A DNA stretch of 64,000 nt from Methanobacteriaceae archaeon (GTDB lineage: Archaea; Methanobacteriota; Methanobacteria; Methanobacteriales; Methanobacteriaceae): assembly GCA_030016715.1 (NCBI GenBank), contig JASEJD010000005.1, positions 62,001-126,000 on the forward strand, in the 5' to 3' direction. Below are positions 49,621 to 58,675 of the stretch, piece by piece. The position numbers were made by a program, and so were the translations under genes. A model generated the notes under the pieces. The model saw only the letters and a program-made list of their open reading frames with translations. It was not told where the DNA came from and made no database searches. The stretch's first letter is position 1. Each line of letters begins with the position of its first letter.

Positions 49621-50301
49621 ATGGATGTCTGTGAAGTAAATGGTTATGAGATTATATCAAAAAAAATAAAAGATAATATTGGACTTGAAAAATCACCAGT
49701 AGCTATCAAACTGGTTTTAAGAGAAGATGATATTCCAGAGGGTATTGAAGAGATTGATTCTAAGATGAGACATTGTGAAATGGTTCAAAAAGCCAGTAAA
49801 GGAGATTTATTTTATGCTCTATCCGATGATCAGATGTGTAAAGGTGGGGCAGCTGCAATCGGGGCTGATGAGGCTCCAGATAAACTTAAAACCGGTGAAT
49901 TTTACTATGATTTAGGTAGATTTTCATCTTTAGGCTCTGCAAAAAGAACCTTAGATGCCATTCCAAAAATAGATATGAGAACCTATGCCACAGTTTACGC
50001 TCCATTAGAAAAGGCAAATTTCGATCCAGATGTAATCCTTATAATATGTAATCCTAAACAAGCAATGATGATAGCTCAAGCACTAGTTTACACTTTAGGT
50101 GGAAGGGTGGAAGCTGACTTTTCAGGTATTCAGTCTATCTGTGCTGATGCAGTGGCTGGTCCTTACATGAGAAAACAGGCCAATATTACATTAGGATGCA
50201 GTGGTTCCAGGCAGTATGCTGATATTAAAGATGATGAAGTAATTGTTGGTTTAAATGGTGAAAATATTGGCTGTGTGGTTAATGCTTTAGATTCACTTTA
50301 A
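49621..50301 (+). CDS. DUF169 family protein
   Basis: 226 aa. Begins with EKSPVAIKLVLREDDIPEGI, followed by RHCEMVQKAS, DQMCKGGAAAIG, VYAPLEKANFDPDVILIICN and CADAVAGPYMRKQANITLGC, the DUF169 pattern with several conserved Cys. Frequent in methanogens; function unknown, possibly cofactor or metal handling. AGGTGATAAT precedes ATG. Convergent with the next gene across a strong hairpin. Confidence 0.88.
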   Translation: MDVCEVNGYEIISKKIKDNIGLEKSPVAIKLVLREDDIPEGIEEIDSKMRHCEMVQKASKGDLFYALSDDQMCKGGAAAIGADEAPDKLKTGEFYYDLGRFSSLGSAKRTLDAIPKIDMRTYATVYAPLEKANFDPDVILIICNPKQAMMIAQALVYTLGGRVEADFSGIQSICADAVAGPYMRKQANITLGCSGSRQYADIKDDEVIVGLNGENIGCVVNALDSL

Positions 50302-50380
50302 TTTTTAATCTTTTTTTAAAAAATAAATAACCTGATAACTACCTTCTTTAGAATATTTTAATCTTTTAAAATAAAAAAAA

Positions 50381-50410
50381 ATCGTATACTTGCAATGGCA
50401 AGTATGCGAT
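50381..50410. terminator. Strong hairpin between convergent genes
   Basis: ATCGTATACTTGC (50381-50393), loop AATG, GCAAGTATGCGAT (50398-50410): 13 base pairs with one G-U. Preceded by nine A (50372-50380) and followed by a short T run, so it could end transcription from both sides (DUF169 gene and the minus-strand gene ending at 50422). Confidence 0.75.
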
Positions 50411-50421
50411 AGAATTTTTAA

Positions 50422-51069
50422 TTAACCATATCCATCGGGATAACAGATTTTACAATCAGGATTACCACATCCATAGCCAGGATATGCAGGTTCAGTAGGT
50501 TGTGGTTTTGGTTTAGGTTTTGTTGTGGTTTTTGGTTTAGTCTGAGTAGTTTGTTGTGTAGTGGTTGTTTTTTTAACTTCTTCTTGTTGTTCTTGCTCTT
50601 CTTGTTCTTGTTTCTCTTTTTCAAGTTCTTCAGCAGTAGGTAATACATTTGGTGTATTTATAGTAACTAAAGTACCATCTGGCGTAGTAACAACTTCTAT
50701 TGTAGTTCCATCAGCCAATATAATAGATATTACATTGTTATTCCCTTCTTTCGGTGGTTTTGTTGGAAGAGTTACCGAACCATTAAGTTTTCGTAATCTC
50801 TCTTTATTTTTACCAGTGTAAGTTACTGGTACTCTCCAAGATGTAACCCCATTTAATGTAACCTTTTCTGGAGTGCCTACAGTGGCTTTTTCAGCAGGAT
50901 CAGTTATACCCTCATTAACAACATTGTTAATAATTACTTGTGCTTCTTCGGCTGTTATCTCATTAGCAAATACATCAGTACCAAATAAGATATAACTACC
51001 AAAAATAGCACCTACCAGTATAACAATCACTATAATGACTATAGGCAATATACTACGGTCTTTTTCCAT
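50422..51069 (-). CDS. Membrane-anchored protein with cysteine tail
   Basis: 215 aa. Single N-terminal anchor (about 7-32, LPIVIIVIVILVGAIFGSY), a folded middle with ITAEEAQVIINNVV and WRVPVTYTGKNKERLRKLNG (a PepSY-like feel, uncertain), then a low-complexity Glu/Gln and Thr/Lys/Pro-rich linker and the tail GYGCGNPDCKICYPDGYG with three cysteines. Probably exposed at the surface, the tail perhaps binding metal or making disulfides. Function unknown. Start is ATG 51069; TTG 51078 is possible. Confidence 0.75.
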   Translation of the reverse strand: MEKDRSILPIVIIVIVILVGAIFGSYILFGTDVFANEITAEEAQVIINNVVNEGITDPAEKATVGTPEKVTLNGVTSWRVPVTYTGKNKERLRKLNGSVTLPTKPPKEGNNNVISIILADGTTIEVVTTPDGTLVTINTPNVLPTAEELEKEKQEQEEQEQQEEVKKTTTTQQTTQTKPKTTTKPKPKPQPTEPAYPGYGCGNPDCKICYPDGYG

Positions 51070-51293
51070 AATATGCAATCCCCCTCCTATTATAATTTTT
51101 AATATATAGGGATGACACTATTATGTTAGTATTAATATTAAAATTTATGTTTTTTAAAAATTTTATGTGATTATAATCACAAATCATAATTTCAATTACG
51201 ATAATAGAAAAAAATTAAATTAAAATTTAAGGATAAATTAAATGCCTTTTTTTATAAAAATAATTGGTTTAATTTATCTAGCCCTTAAATTAA

Positions 51294-51944
51294 CTAATTT
51301 AGTTTAGCATTGGCTATTATACTATATCTTACTATTTCTCTATTTTTATCATTGAATTTAACTGTAAAAGTTGCTTTTCCACCTGCAGGTATGATTGAAG
51401 GGTTCGATATAGTATTATCCGTAGCAATAATATTCCCATCACTATCGAAAGCGGTTGCATTGATAGTTACTGAGTTTATATCTTTATTTCCAATATTTAC
51501 TACTTCTCCTTCCAGTATTAGATCGCCTGAATTGTCTCTAGACTCATTTAAAACAACAGCTTTTAAGTTTTCAACGGGTACTGAAGACGGTTCTGTGATA
51601 TTACTTATTAATAATGCACTGGATAGAAAACCTAAAATCATAATGACAAGGGCGATTAGTATAATATTCCTACCGTGGTATTGGGCATCTGGATTCTTTT
51701 TTGTATATAAATATGCACCTATGGCGATTCCAATAAGTCCCCCTAATAATGCAAAAATATAACCAAGAACTAAAAGTATAGTTGAAGGATTTTTATCTTG
51801 GCTTGGGTCAGCTTTAACTTGGCTTCTGTCACTATCAACAGATTTTTTAGGAGGCTGAGGTTCAGCCAGATTTAATTCATTACCACATTTCAAACAAAAT
51901 CGATTATTATCTTGGTTTTTGGCTCCACATTTAGGGCAAAACAT
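51294..51944 (-). CDS. Zinc-ribbon membrane protein with FxLYD-like domain
   Basis: 216 aa starting MFCPKCGAKNQDNNRFCLKC (zinc ribbon), a charged linker, two membrane helices (about 55-80, 88-115), and an extracytoplasmic beta-sandwich (LILEGEVVNIGNKDINSVTI, KATFTVKF) of the FxLYD type. Start ATG 51944 follows GGGTG. Such ribbon-helix proteins are common in Methanobacterium; role unknown. Confidence 0.82.
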   Translation of the reverse strand: MFCPKCGAKNQDNNRFCLKCGNELNLAEPQPPKKSVDSDRSQVKADPSQDKNPSTILLVLGYIFALLGGLIGIAIGAYLYTKKNPDAQYHGRNIILIALVIMILGFLSSALLISNITEPSSVPVENLKAVVLNESRDNSGDLILEGEVVNIGNKDINSVTINATAFDSDGNIIATDNTISNPSIIPAGGKATFTVKFNDKNREIVRYSIIANAKLN

Positions 51945-52201
51945 TTTAACACCCATATATTTAAATTATCTTTAATAAATAGGTTTATAGTTAAATCAAT
52001 ATTTAATGTCGGTTTTTAATATTATTTATAAGTTTCTATTTATAATTATTCTATAACTAACATTATAGTGCTTATTATTACTTAAACATTAATAAATTAA
52101 TTATTAGCTAAAATTATAGTTTACTATCGATATTTAGATAATATAAAGAAATCTAACTATTTTTACCAGAATTTTAATAAAATATTACAAAAACTCTGGT
52201 A

Positions 52202-52861
52202 CTACTCTTCATATTTTTTTACTCTTAGATAATCATCATAATGATTAATATTCACCAATTCTAATATATTTAAAGGTTTTAATCCATAAAAAATCATGCC
52301 TTTATTTATCATTTCAGTTAGAACGGGATTTAGATTGCTTTTTTTATTTTTCAGAAATTTTTTTAAAGTTTTTGAGTGACATACAAATGGCATTCCCAGT
52401 CCTTTTGCACTTTTTAAGAATCCAGTTTCACCCCGGGCCATTATAGATACTATATTTTCAGGGTTATCAAATTCCTCGGCTATTTTTATAAGATTATTCA
52501 TAGTCTTAGTAGTAACTGATGGTTGGTCACCAGCTAAACACAGACATAGTTCATTCTCAGCTTTTAGTACACCATTATAAAGTGATTGGGATAGTTCCAC
52601 ATTAAATTTAGGGTTTATCACTATATCAATTCGATCATCATGAATTTCTTCAATAACGGGTTGAATTTCTTCAGCATAATGACCTAGAACAATTATGCAA
52701 CGGTTAACGCTTGCTTTTAAAACATTTTCTATGGTTCTTATTATAACCGGCTTTCCATTTAATTCTAAAAGTAGTTTATTTTTTAGAGGTATTTTTTTGG
52801 CTTTAAGATCTCTTAGCATTCGTCTATTTTTACCGGCTGCAGTTATAATTGCAGATACCAT
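52202..52861 (-). CDS. MobA/MocA-like nucleotidyltransferase
   Basis: 219 aa. N-terminal signature SAIITAAGKNRRM, then NGKPVIIRTIENVLKASV, VINPKFNVELSQSL and CLCLAGDQPSVTTKTM (metal/NTP binding DQP). Family members attach CMP or GMP to molybdopterin or activate sugars. Compared with classic members the LxGG turn is changed to AAGKNRR, so the substrate is unsure. Close to MocA-type cytidylyltransferase. Confidence 0.82.
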   Translation of the reverse strand: MVSAIITAAGKNRRMLRDLKAKKIPLKNKLLLELNGKPVIIRTIENVLKASVNRCIIVLGHYAEEIQPVIEEIHDDRIDIVINPKFNVELSQSLYNGVLKAENELCLCLAGDQPSVTTKTMNNLIKIAEEFDNPENIVSIMARGETGFLKSAKGLGMPFVCHSKTLKKFLKNKKSNLNPVLTEMINKGMIFYGLKPLNILELVNINHYDDYLRVKKYEE

Positions 52862-52927
52862 CTAATCATCTTTAAATTAATTTAAGAAAAGGATAAAAAA
52901 TTTTATATAAAAATATATTTGGGGGAA

Positions 52928-54109
52928 TTAGTTTGGCACTAATCTGATTAATTCAGCGTATATAATTGTGTTAGCTCCAGTCCCCCTGGTTCTCATACGT
53001 ATTAGTACTGGATAATCTTGGGTGTTGAAAACTTTTATTCCGCTTGATGGGCTGTATCCAAATAGTACTGCATTATGTGCTCCTGACATTCCCTTTGGCA
53101 TGGGAAATCCTGCTTTTAATACCACATCTCTAAGTGCTCGGGCTGGAGGACATGTTCCATGTGTGGCATAACCTCCTGGTGCCTCTGGATCTCTAACTGT
53201 TGCTAAACCTACTCTCTCTTTACCACTGGATGAAGTTTTAGGGGGTATTATGGTCCCATTCCATCCATAGGAAAAAACTTTAGCATTATATGAACGGGTA
53301 TAATCACCATATTCAGGATAAGAACCAAGATAGCTAACTGCACTTCCAATAACCTCTTCATGGTAAGAGTGTTTGTATACCATTATTGGGTTTCCTTCAG
53401 GATATTTACGGGTGTATTCAAATACCTCTGTTCCAAAATATGTCTTTATTTTTTCTGGAGGTACAGTGTTTCTTCCATCATTAAAATTTGTCAGCTGGAA
53501 AATAATATTCAGTTTATCGCCTTCACGTGCATATTTATACCACTGTTTTACATAGGTAACATTAACAAAATCGTGGGGCACCGTATCATTACCAATATTA
53601 TCAAAGGCCACACTATTGACTTTTTTATTCTTATCATAAATATCTATACCTGTACTGGTTTTTATTATGTAGGCTGTTGGAGTTTTATAGCCCCACACAA
53701 AATTAGCAGGAGGATCAACTATAAGTTTATTATTTCTAACAACCAGTATACCGGGTCCTTCAAATCCTTGGGCTGTTCCATTTCTGGCTATGCTACCACT
53801 GGTTATGTGTATTATCGGTGTTTGAACTGTTCCAGTCATGAATGTGTAAATTAAATTAAGTATGTTAATATCATTTATATGGTCAATTATGTATTCTGGA
53901 TGATTAATAACTGGCACTTTTCTAATATTATTAAAATTAATTACTTGTGTGCCGGGCATTATTGTATCTCCCAGTTTAAAGTCAGTAATTTCACTGGCAT
54001 CTTGTGGAGGATAATATGATTCAATAGTTCTACCAATGGGATACATTATAAAAACGAGAATTAATAAAATAACTGCAATCTTAACTGTTTTATTAAATTT
54101 TACCACCAA
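52928..54109 (-). CDS. Secreted or membrane-anchored protein with VanW-like C-terminus
   Basis: 393 aa. N-terminal anchor (residues 8-26, VKIAVILLILVFIMYPIG), then beta-rich segments and a C-terminal part YATHGTCPPARALRDVVLKA ... GYSPSSGIKVFNTQDYPVLI that resembles VanW/G5-type domains. GTG 54109 is the start, with GGAGGTG upstream. Could act at the cell wall; there is no proof of enzymatic activity. Neighbours are a nucleotidyltransferase and a Mur ligase. Confidence 0.7.
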   Translation of the reverse strand: MVVKFNKTVKIAVILLILVFIMYPIGRTIESYYPPQDASEITDFKLGDTIMPGTQVINFNNIRKVPVINHPEYIIDHINDINILNLIYTFMTGTVQTPIIHITSGSIARNGTAQGFEGPGILVVRNNKLIVDPPANFVWGYKTPTAYIIKTSTGIDIYDKNKKVNSVAFDNIGNDTVPHDFVNVTYVKQWYKYAREGDKLNIIFQLTNFNDGRNTVPPEKIKTYFGTEVFEYTRKYPEGNPIMVYKHSYHEEVIGSAVSYLGSYPEYGDYTRSYNAKVFSYGWNGTIIPPKTSSSGKERVGLATVRDPEAPGGYATHGTCPPARALRDVVLKAGFPMPKGMSGAHNAVLFGYSPSSGIKVFNTQDYPVLIRMRTRGTGANTIIYAELIRLVPN

Positions 54110-54343
54110 AACACCTCCATATACTCCAAATTAAATTCTTTGAATTAGAATTAAATATATTATTATCTTAAGAATTAATAATTATCCTATTCAAATCTAA
54201 TATTAATTATACAATTAGTAGTATATATAGGATATAGTTACTTATAATTTTTTAGTAAAGTTAGCATATACTTCCATATATTATTTTTTATTATATGATA
54301 ATCTTTTATTAAAAATATGGATACTTTATATGAGCAAATTTGA

Positions 54344-55564
54344 TTAATTAGACGTTTTAAGTAGTAATCTCTTTTCAATTTCCATAATTTTAGGTTGACC
54401 ATTCCCAGCCACTAAAATATTTGGGTATATAGAACTCGAGTTATATATAAAATCAACAATTTCTTCTATCTCATTGAATACTTTTGTCATACCATCATAG
54501 TTTTTTTTATGCAAAATTTCTAAACAGTCCATTGCTATGTTATCTAAACCATTAAACAATCCAATAAATAATGGCTTATGATTAACAGTTTCATTTAGAA
54601 TATCTAGACGATATAATTCATTTTTTCGGGGTGTACCTAGTATGACCGCTTCAAATTTCATTTCATTAAATGCAGCGTTAATAGCATCTACATTATCTGT
54701 TTTTCCAATAACAATATTTGATTTATTAATGTTTAATTGTTTAAGCCTACCATCTATGGTTTCAAAATGTTCTAATGAATTTTTTATGATATCTTCAGAT
54801 ATCTTCAGATATCTGGCAGCCATTTCTGCGGCAGCAGCATTGCTCTGGTTAAATTTGCCGAATATCTTAAGTTTATCATGATAATAATTGAATAATAAGG
54901 TTTTATCTGAACAATCCACTATTTTGGAAAGATTTGGATCGTTTTTGTTAAGTATTGCTGGTTTTCCTTCAATAAATCGGCATAGACTTTCTTTATAGTT
55001 ATCAAGTGTTTTATGATAATTTAGGTGGTCTCTTCCAATATTAGTAGCAACGATTAGATCAAAGTCAAAAAAGTCAGAGGCAAAATCCATGGTCATATCA
55101 CAGACCTCCACTAGTAAATAATCATAATCATCTTTTGCAGATTCAATTATAAGATCTGTGTAGCCTCTAAATCCTCCACCAGCATTTCCACCTATTAAAA
55201 CATTATTACCTGCATTTTCTAATATTTTTTTTATCATAAAGGATGTGGTGGTTTTACCATTAGTTCCAGTTACACCAATAGTGAATATGGAGCGATGTTT
55301 ACTTATTATATCTGCTAAGGACTTTTTTGTTTCTCTTAACTTTTTCGCTAGGTTAGTATTCCAAAGGCTAGGGCTTATTAAAACAGCATCTGATTCATCT
55401 ATTTTTTTAATATCATGAAATCCTAGATCTATGTCTAATGAATCTTTTTCTTCCAAGTCAATATCAGGGTTAAGATCAGATGCATAAACTTCATAGCCAT
55501 TATTTAAAAGTGAATTAACTGCTTTATTACCTTCAACTCCCAATCCAATTACAGCAACTTTCAT
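54344..55564 (-). CDS. Mur ligase family protein (pseudomurein-type peptide ligase)
   Basis: 406 aa. Order: N-terminal dinucleotide-binding-like domain (VAVIGLGVEGNKAVNSLL), central ATPase with VTGTNGKTTTSFMIK, the DHLNYH motif (NIGRDHLNYHKTLDNY), and C-terminal domain with IDGRLKQL. Closest in layout to MurD. Methanobacteriales use such ligases to build pseudomurein peptides; amino acid specificity cannot be read here. Start at ATG 55564 (MKVAVIG) or 55573. Not in a tight operon. Confidence 0.85.
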   Translation of the reverse strand: MKVAVIGLGVEGNKAVNSLLNNGYEVYASDLNPDIDLEEKDSLDIDLGFHDIKKIDESDAVLISPSLWNTNLAKKLRETKKSLADIISKHRSIFTIGVTGTNGKTTTSFMIKKILENAGNNVLIGGNAGGGFRGYTDLIIESAKDDYDYLLVEVCDMTMDFASDFFDFDLIVATNIGRDHLNYHKTLDNYKESLCRFIEGKPAILNKNDPNLSKIVDCSDKTLLFNYYHDKLKIFGKFNQSNAAAAEMAARYLKISEDIIKNSLEHFETIDGRLKQLNINKSNIVIGKTDNVDAINAAFNEMKFEAVILGTPRKNELYRLDILNETVNHKPLFIGLFNGLDNIAMDCLEILHKKNYDGMTKVFNEIEEIVDFIYNSSSIYPNILVAGNGQPKIMEIEKRLLLKTSN

Positions 55565-55659
55565 ATAAATCATTAAAAAAATTTAGTAGTACATTATAGA
55601 ATAACATCTCAATAATAGAATAAGATATAAATCGATTATAAAATAGAACTCTATTACTA

Positions 55660-55890
55660 TTATTCTTCACTTTCTTCTATTTCATCTTCAATACCATACT
55701 CTTCTTTAAGTTCATTGACAATATCCATTTTAGGTTTTAAACCATTTTCATATTTTTCTATTTTCTCTTTTTCTTTTTTCTTTATTTTAATTCCAAATAG
55801 CCATAAAAGAATCACTGCAATAATAACAGCAATTACAATTATAATTATTGGAACAAAATTAAAGATGTTAATTCCTTCTCCAGGTCCCAT
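55660..55890 (-). CDS. Small single-pass membrane protein
   Basis: 76 aa from ATG 55890 (MGPGEGINIFNF). One helix (about 12-35, VPIIIIVIAVIIAVILLW) followed by a Lys/Glu-rich tail (IKIKKKEKEKIEKYENGLKP) ending in acidic residues. Function unknown. Longer in-frame starts up to 55938 are possible but add non-hydrophobic residues without a ribosome binding site. Confidence 0.55.
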   Translation of the reverse strand: MGPGEGINIFNFVPIIIIVIAVIIAVILLWLFGIKIKKKEKEKIEKYENGLKPKMDIVNELKEEYGIEDEIEESEE

Positions 55891-56009
55891 AATAAACACT
55901 TTATGTAAATCAGTATTAATTATATATTCTATGATCAATATAATAAATATAGAATTATCAATAACTTAATAATATGTATTTAAAATTTATTATGATAAAG
56001 GTGAGCCTT

Positions 56010-56585
56010 ATGCAAATTTTCAATGAAAATAAAGGACAAGGATCAACCGAGTATTTATTATTGTTTGGTGCTATTCTTTTTATAGCAATCGCAGCTATTT
56101 TATTATATGCCTCTTATTTTGACATGCCAAATAATGGTACTCCAGTTAAGGTGACCCTTACCATAACTAACATAGGACCAAACCCATCTACTTTTATTTA
56201 CGAAGCAAATAACACCACTGGTGGTAGAAATGAGTGGATTAAAAGTGGCACACCTGGAAATCAATTTTTCACTTTAGCTAGTGGTAATAACCGCACATTT
56301 AATCTTGGAGAAATGTTACCGGGAACCAGCTTTACAATAGAAGGTGGTGTGGGCAATCCAGCCAGTGGTTCAAGTCAACACAAAGGTATTGGCCAGTCTG
56401 GAAGATGGACATTAACCATTGGTAATCAAACCTTTTCCTGGGTTATTAATGGCCCCTATGATTATAGAAAAACTCCATCTGGCAGTGTTTTAAGATCTTT
56501 TTATATACAGCAAGGATCAGGAGGAGGAGGCAGCCCTTATAATACGACTTCAGATATAAGGGAAGTAAGAACAAATGTATCTTAA
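56010..56585 (+). CDS. Class III signal peptide (pilin-like) secreted protein
   Basis: 191 aa from ATG 56010, after GGTGAG. N-terminus MQIFNENKGQGSTEYLLLFG is a class III signal peptide: EppA cuts before QGSTEYLLL and the following hydrophobic helix (about 13-33) builds pilus-like structures. The mature domain (VTLTITNIGPNPSTFIYEAN) is Gly/Thr/Asn-rich, beta-like, with NXS/T sites. Probably a minor pilin or cell-surface filament protein. Single such gene here; no pilus ATPase nearby. Confidence 0.85.
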   Translation: MQIFNENKGQGSTEYLLLFGAILFIAIAAILLYASYFDMPNNGTPVKVTLTITNIGPNPSTFIYEANNTTGGRNEWIKSGTPGNQFFTLASGNNRTFNLGEMLPGTSFTIEGGVGNPASGSSQHKGIGQSGRWTLTIGNQTFSWVINGPYDYRKTPSGSVLRSFYIQQGSGGGGSPYNTTSDIREVRTNVS

Positions 56586-56586
56586 A

Positions 56587-57609
56587 TTAATTATATATAA
56601 TTAATTCCTTCACTGGTGTTCCATCACTCCATTTGCCCATATATCGCTGATCAGTATTGTTTCCAAGTGCATATTCACGGTTTCTACCATAAAAAGCAGC
56701 TTCATACAAACCATCAAACAACTTCCAAGTTCCATAATAATCTAAAGAATTAACTAAATAATGGAATTTATTCCCCCCAAAATCTATTTTCATAGCTAAA
56801 GGCGCTATATGATCTGCTATGAGAGGTGGCGTACCATATTCATCAGATACCATTTCAATGTAATTCTTATTTTTATCTTTAACTGACGAAGCTTTATCAA
56901 TTATTTTTTTAGAATCATCACTACCTACAATATCATCTCTATCACCAGACATGGTTAAAATAAGGGTATCTTCTGGGATATTGCTTAAATCTTCAAAGGC
57001 TGGTCCCAAACTGTCAGATTCAGTACGAGATTTACCTGGCTGGACACAGAAAACAGCTTTTGGAACAGGCAAACCTTCCTCTCTTGCAATAGAAGCTATA
57101 TTAATACTTATTAATCCTCCGGCAGAATGACCTACTAATGCAAACTTGTCCATTTCTGGTTTAACATGTCCTGTGGAGTTTAAACGTTTTATAGCATCTT
57201 TAATAGACCAGATGGTATTGGGTGTGAATTCATCAGAATTGGTGAAAATACTCTCCTGGTAACGGGGATAAATAACAATATTACCCTTTCGAACGATATG
57301 ATCAATCCAGGCTTGGTAAAAAATAGGATTTAATGCTGACCAGCCATGATTAAATACAATTATTGGTGCTGAGTCTGGTTTAGGTGAGGCTGGTTCAAAT
57401 ATCCAATACTGTTTACCCCCTTCACCATAAGAATATCTTAAAACATCCAGATGTTTATAATCAGATCCTCCAAGCCCATATAATGGTTGTTTTGGAGGTT
57501 CAACACTGTTTTCACCTGCTTCCACTATTTTTAGGGAAGTTATAGATAGTGAAACAATTAAAAATATAATAACCATACAATTTATGGAACTGGAATATTT
57601 CTTTTTCAT
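56587..57609 (-). CDS. Secreted alpha/beta hydrolase
   Basis: 340 aa from ATG 57609 (MKKKYSSSINC), AGGAT upstream. Signal peptide (about 8-28, MVIIFLIVSLSITSL). Hydrolase fold with VFNHGWSALNP (oxyanion HG), nucleophile VGHSAGGLISI, and later SGDRDDIVGSD (Asp) and FHYLVNS (His). Resembles chlorophyllase/cutinase-like esterases. Extracellular lipid or ester substrate likely; identity unknown. Divergent from msrA. Confidence 0.82.
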   Translation of the reverse strand: MKKKYSSSINCMVIIFLIVSLSITSLKIVEAGENSVEPPKQPLYGLGGSDYKHLDVLRYSYGEGGKQYWIFEPASPKPDSAPIIVFNHGWSALNPIFYQAWIDHIVRKGNIVIYPRYQESIFTNSDEFTPNTIWSIKDAIKRLNSTGHVKPEMDKFALVGHSAGGLISINIASIAREEGLPVPKAVFCVQPGKSRTESDSLGPAFEDLSNIPEDTLILTMSGDRDDIVGSDDSKKIIDKASSVKDKNKNYIEMVSDEYGTPPLIADHIAPLAMKIDFGGNKFHYLVNSLDYYGTWKLFDGLYEAAFYGRNREYALGNNTDQRYMGKWSDGTPVKELIIYN

Positions 57610-57728
57610 TGATAATCCTAAGTTATTTAAACCATAAATTTTTTCGGGTGAGAGGGACATAAACATAATTAAATATTTTATAAACTGATTTAAGTTAATT
57701 AAACAACTTATCAAGGGAGAATTAATAG

Positions 57729-58217
57729 ATGGATGATAAAAAATTAAACAAAGCAACATTTGCTGCAGGATGTTTTTGGGGAGTAGAAGACGCTTTCCGT
57801 CAGGTTAAAGGAGTTTTATCTACATCAGTAGGATATACAGGTGGTCATTTAGAAAATCCTAGCTATGAGGATGTTTGTACGGGTTTAACTGGTCATGCTG
57901 AAGCGGTTGAAATTATTTATGATCCTTCTAAGGTAAGTTATGATGATCTCCTGGATGTGTTCTGGAGAATTCATGATCCAACCACAATGAATCGTCAAGG
58001 CCCTGATATTGGTTCACAGTACCGCAGTGCCATATATTATCATAATAATGAACAGGAAAAAGCTGCAAGATTATCCAAGCAGAAATTACAAAATTCAGGA
58101 CGCTTCTTAAATGATATAGTAACCGAGATCACTGCAGCAACAACTTTTTATAAAGCTGAAGATTATCATCAGCAATATTTTGAAAAAACCGGTAGAAAGA
58201 GTTGTAAATTCTTTTAA
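57729..58217 (+). CDS. msrA: Peptide methionine sulfoxide reductase A
   Basis: 162 aa. Repairs oxidised Met (S-sulfoxide). Catalytic Cys in [19 protein letters not shown], and [20 protein letters not shown]. The C-terminus carries KSCKFF as possible resolving Cys. GGGAG upstream of the ATG. Adjacent to genes for the TIR-like protein and an exporter; a Moco/heme pair lies 2 kb downstream. Confidence 0.95.
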   Translation: MDDKKLNKATFAAGCFWGVEDAFRQVKGVLSTSVGYTGGHLENPSYEDVCTGLTGHAEAVEIIYDPSKVSYDDLLDVFWRIHDPTTMNRQGPDIGSQYRSAIYYHNNEQEKAARLSKQKLQNSGRFLNDIVTEITAATTFYKAEDYHQQYFEKTGRKSCKFF

Positions 58218-58232
58218 TTTTTTACTCTATAC

Positions 58233-58625
58233 TTATTTAGAGTTCTCATCAATTGCATTTTCTTTTATTACCTCCACAATACATGGGGTGTTCCATCCAA
58301 CAATATCTTGAGCTAATTCTTCTATGTATGGGGGCACATTTTCCATTCCATAGGGCCTAACAGCTATTATAGGTTTTTGCAATTTTTGAGCAGATTTTAT
58401 CTGTTTTTTTATTGATAATTCATCTTTTGCATAATGTCCAGAAAGAATTATAACAATATCCACATCAGTCATTTGTTCATCAAAATTCTTTTTTCCTGGT
58501 TCAGAATAATTTTTCCATTCAAAGTTATATCCTGCATCCAATTTATCTAAAAAAATATCATATTCCTCCTGATCATCAATATGGCTTACATATATTTTAT
58601 ATTCTCTAAGTTCTTCTTCCCACAT
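58233..58625 (-). CDS. MTH538/ThsB-like TIR-domain protein (DUF1863)
   Basis: 130 aa. KIYVSHIDDQEEYDIFLDKL, FEWKNYSEPG, DVDIVIILSGHYAKDELS and KPIIAVRPYGMENVP with IVGWNTPCIV match the MTH538 TIR-like family, to which Thoeris ThsB belongs. In the place where the catalytic Glu of NADase TIRs usually sits (WxxxEI) the sequence has IKKQIKSAQ, so NADase activity is doubtful. No ThsA (SIR2/SLOG) gene is nearby. A short (ATA)7 repeat abuts its ribosome binding site AGGTGAAG. Role unknown. Confidence 0.8.
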   Translation of the reverse strand: MWEEELREYKIYVSHIDDQEEYDIFLDKLDAGYNFEWKNYSEPGKKNFDEQMTDVDIVIILSGHYAKDELSIKKQIKSAQKLQKPIIAVRPYGMENVPPYIEELAQDIVGWNTPCIVEVIKENAIDENSK

Positions 58626-58637
58626 ATCTTCTTCACC

Positions 58638-58658
58638 TATTATTATTATTATTATTAT
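58638..58658. repeat. TAT trinucleotide microsatellite, seven copies
   Basis: Seven uninterrupted TAT units (ATA on the minus strand) directly upstream of the ribosome binding site AGGTGAAG of the TIR-like gene. A simple repeat in this position might vary in length. Confidence 0.85.
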
Positions 58659-58675
58659 TTCTCATTGTTTCATTT

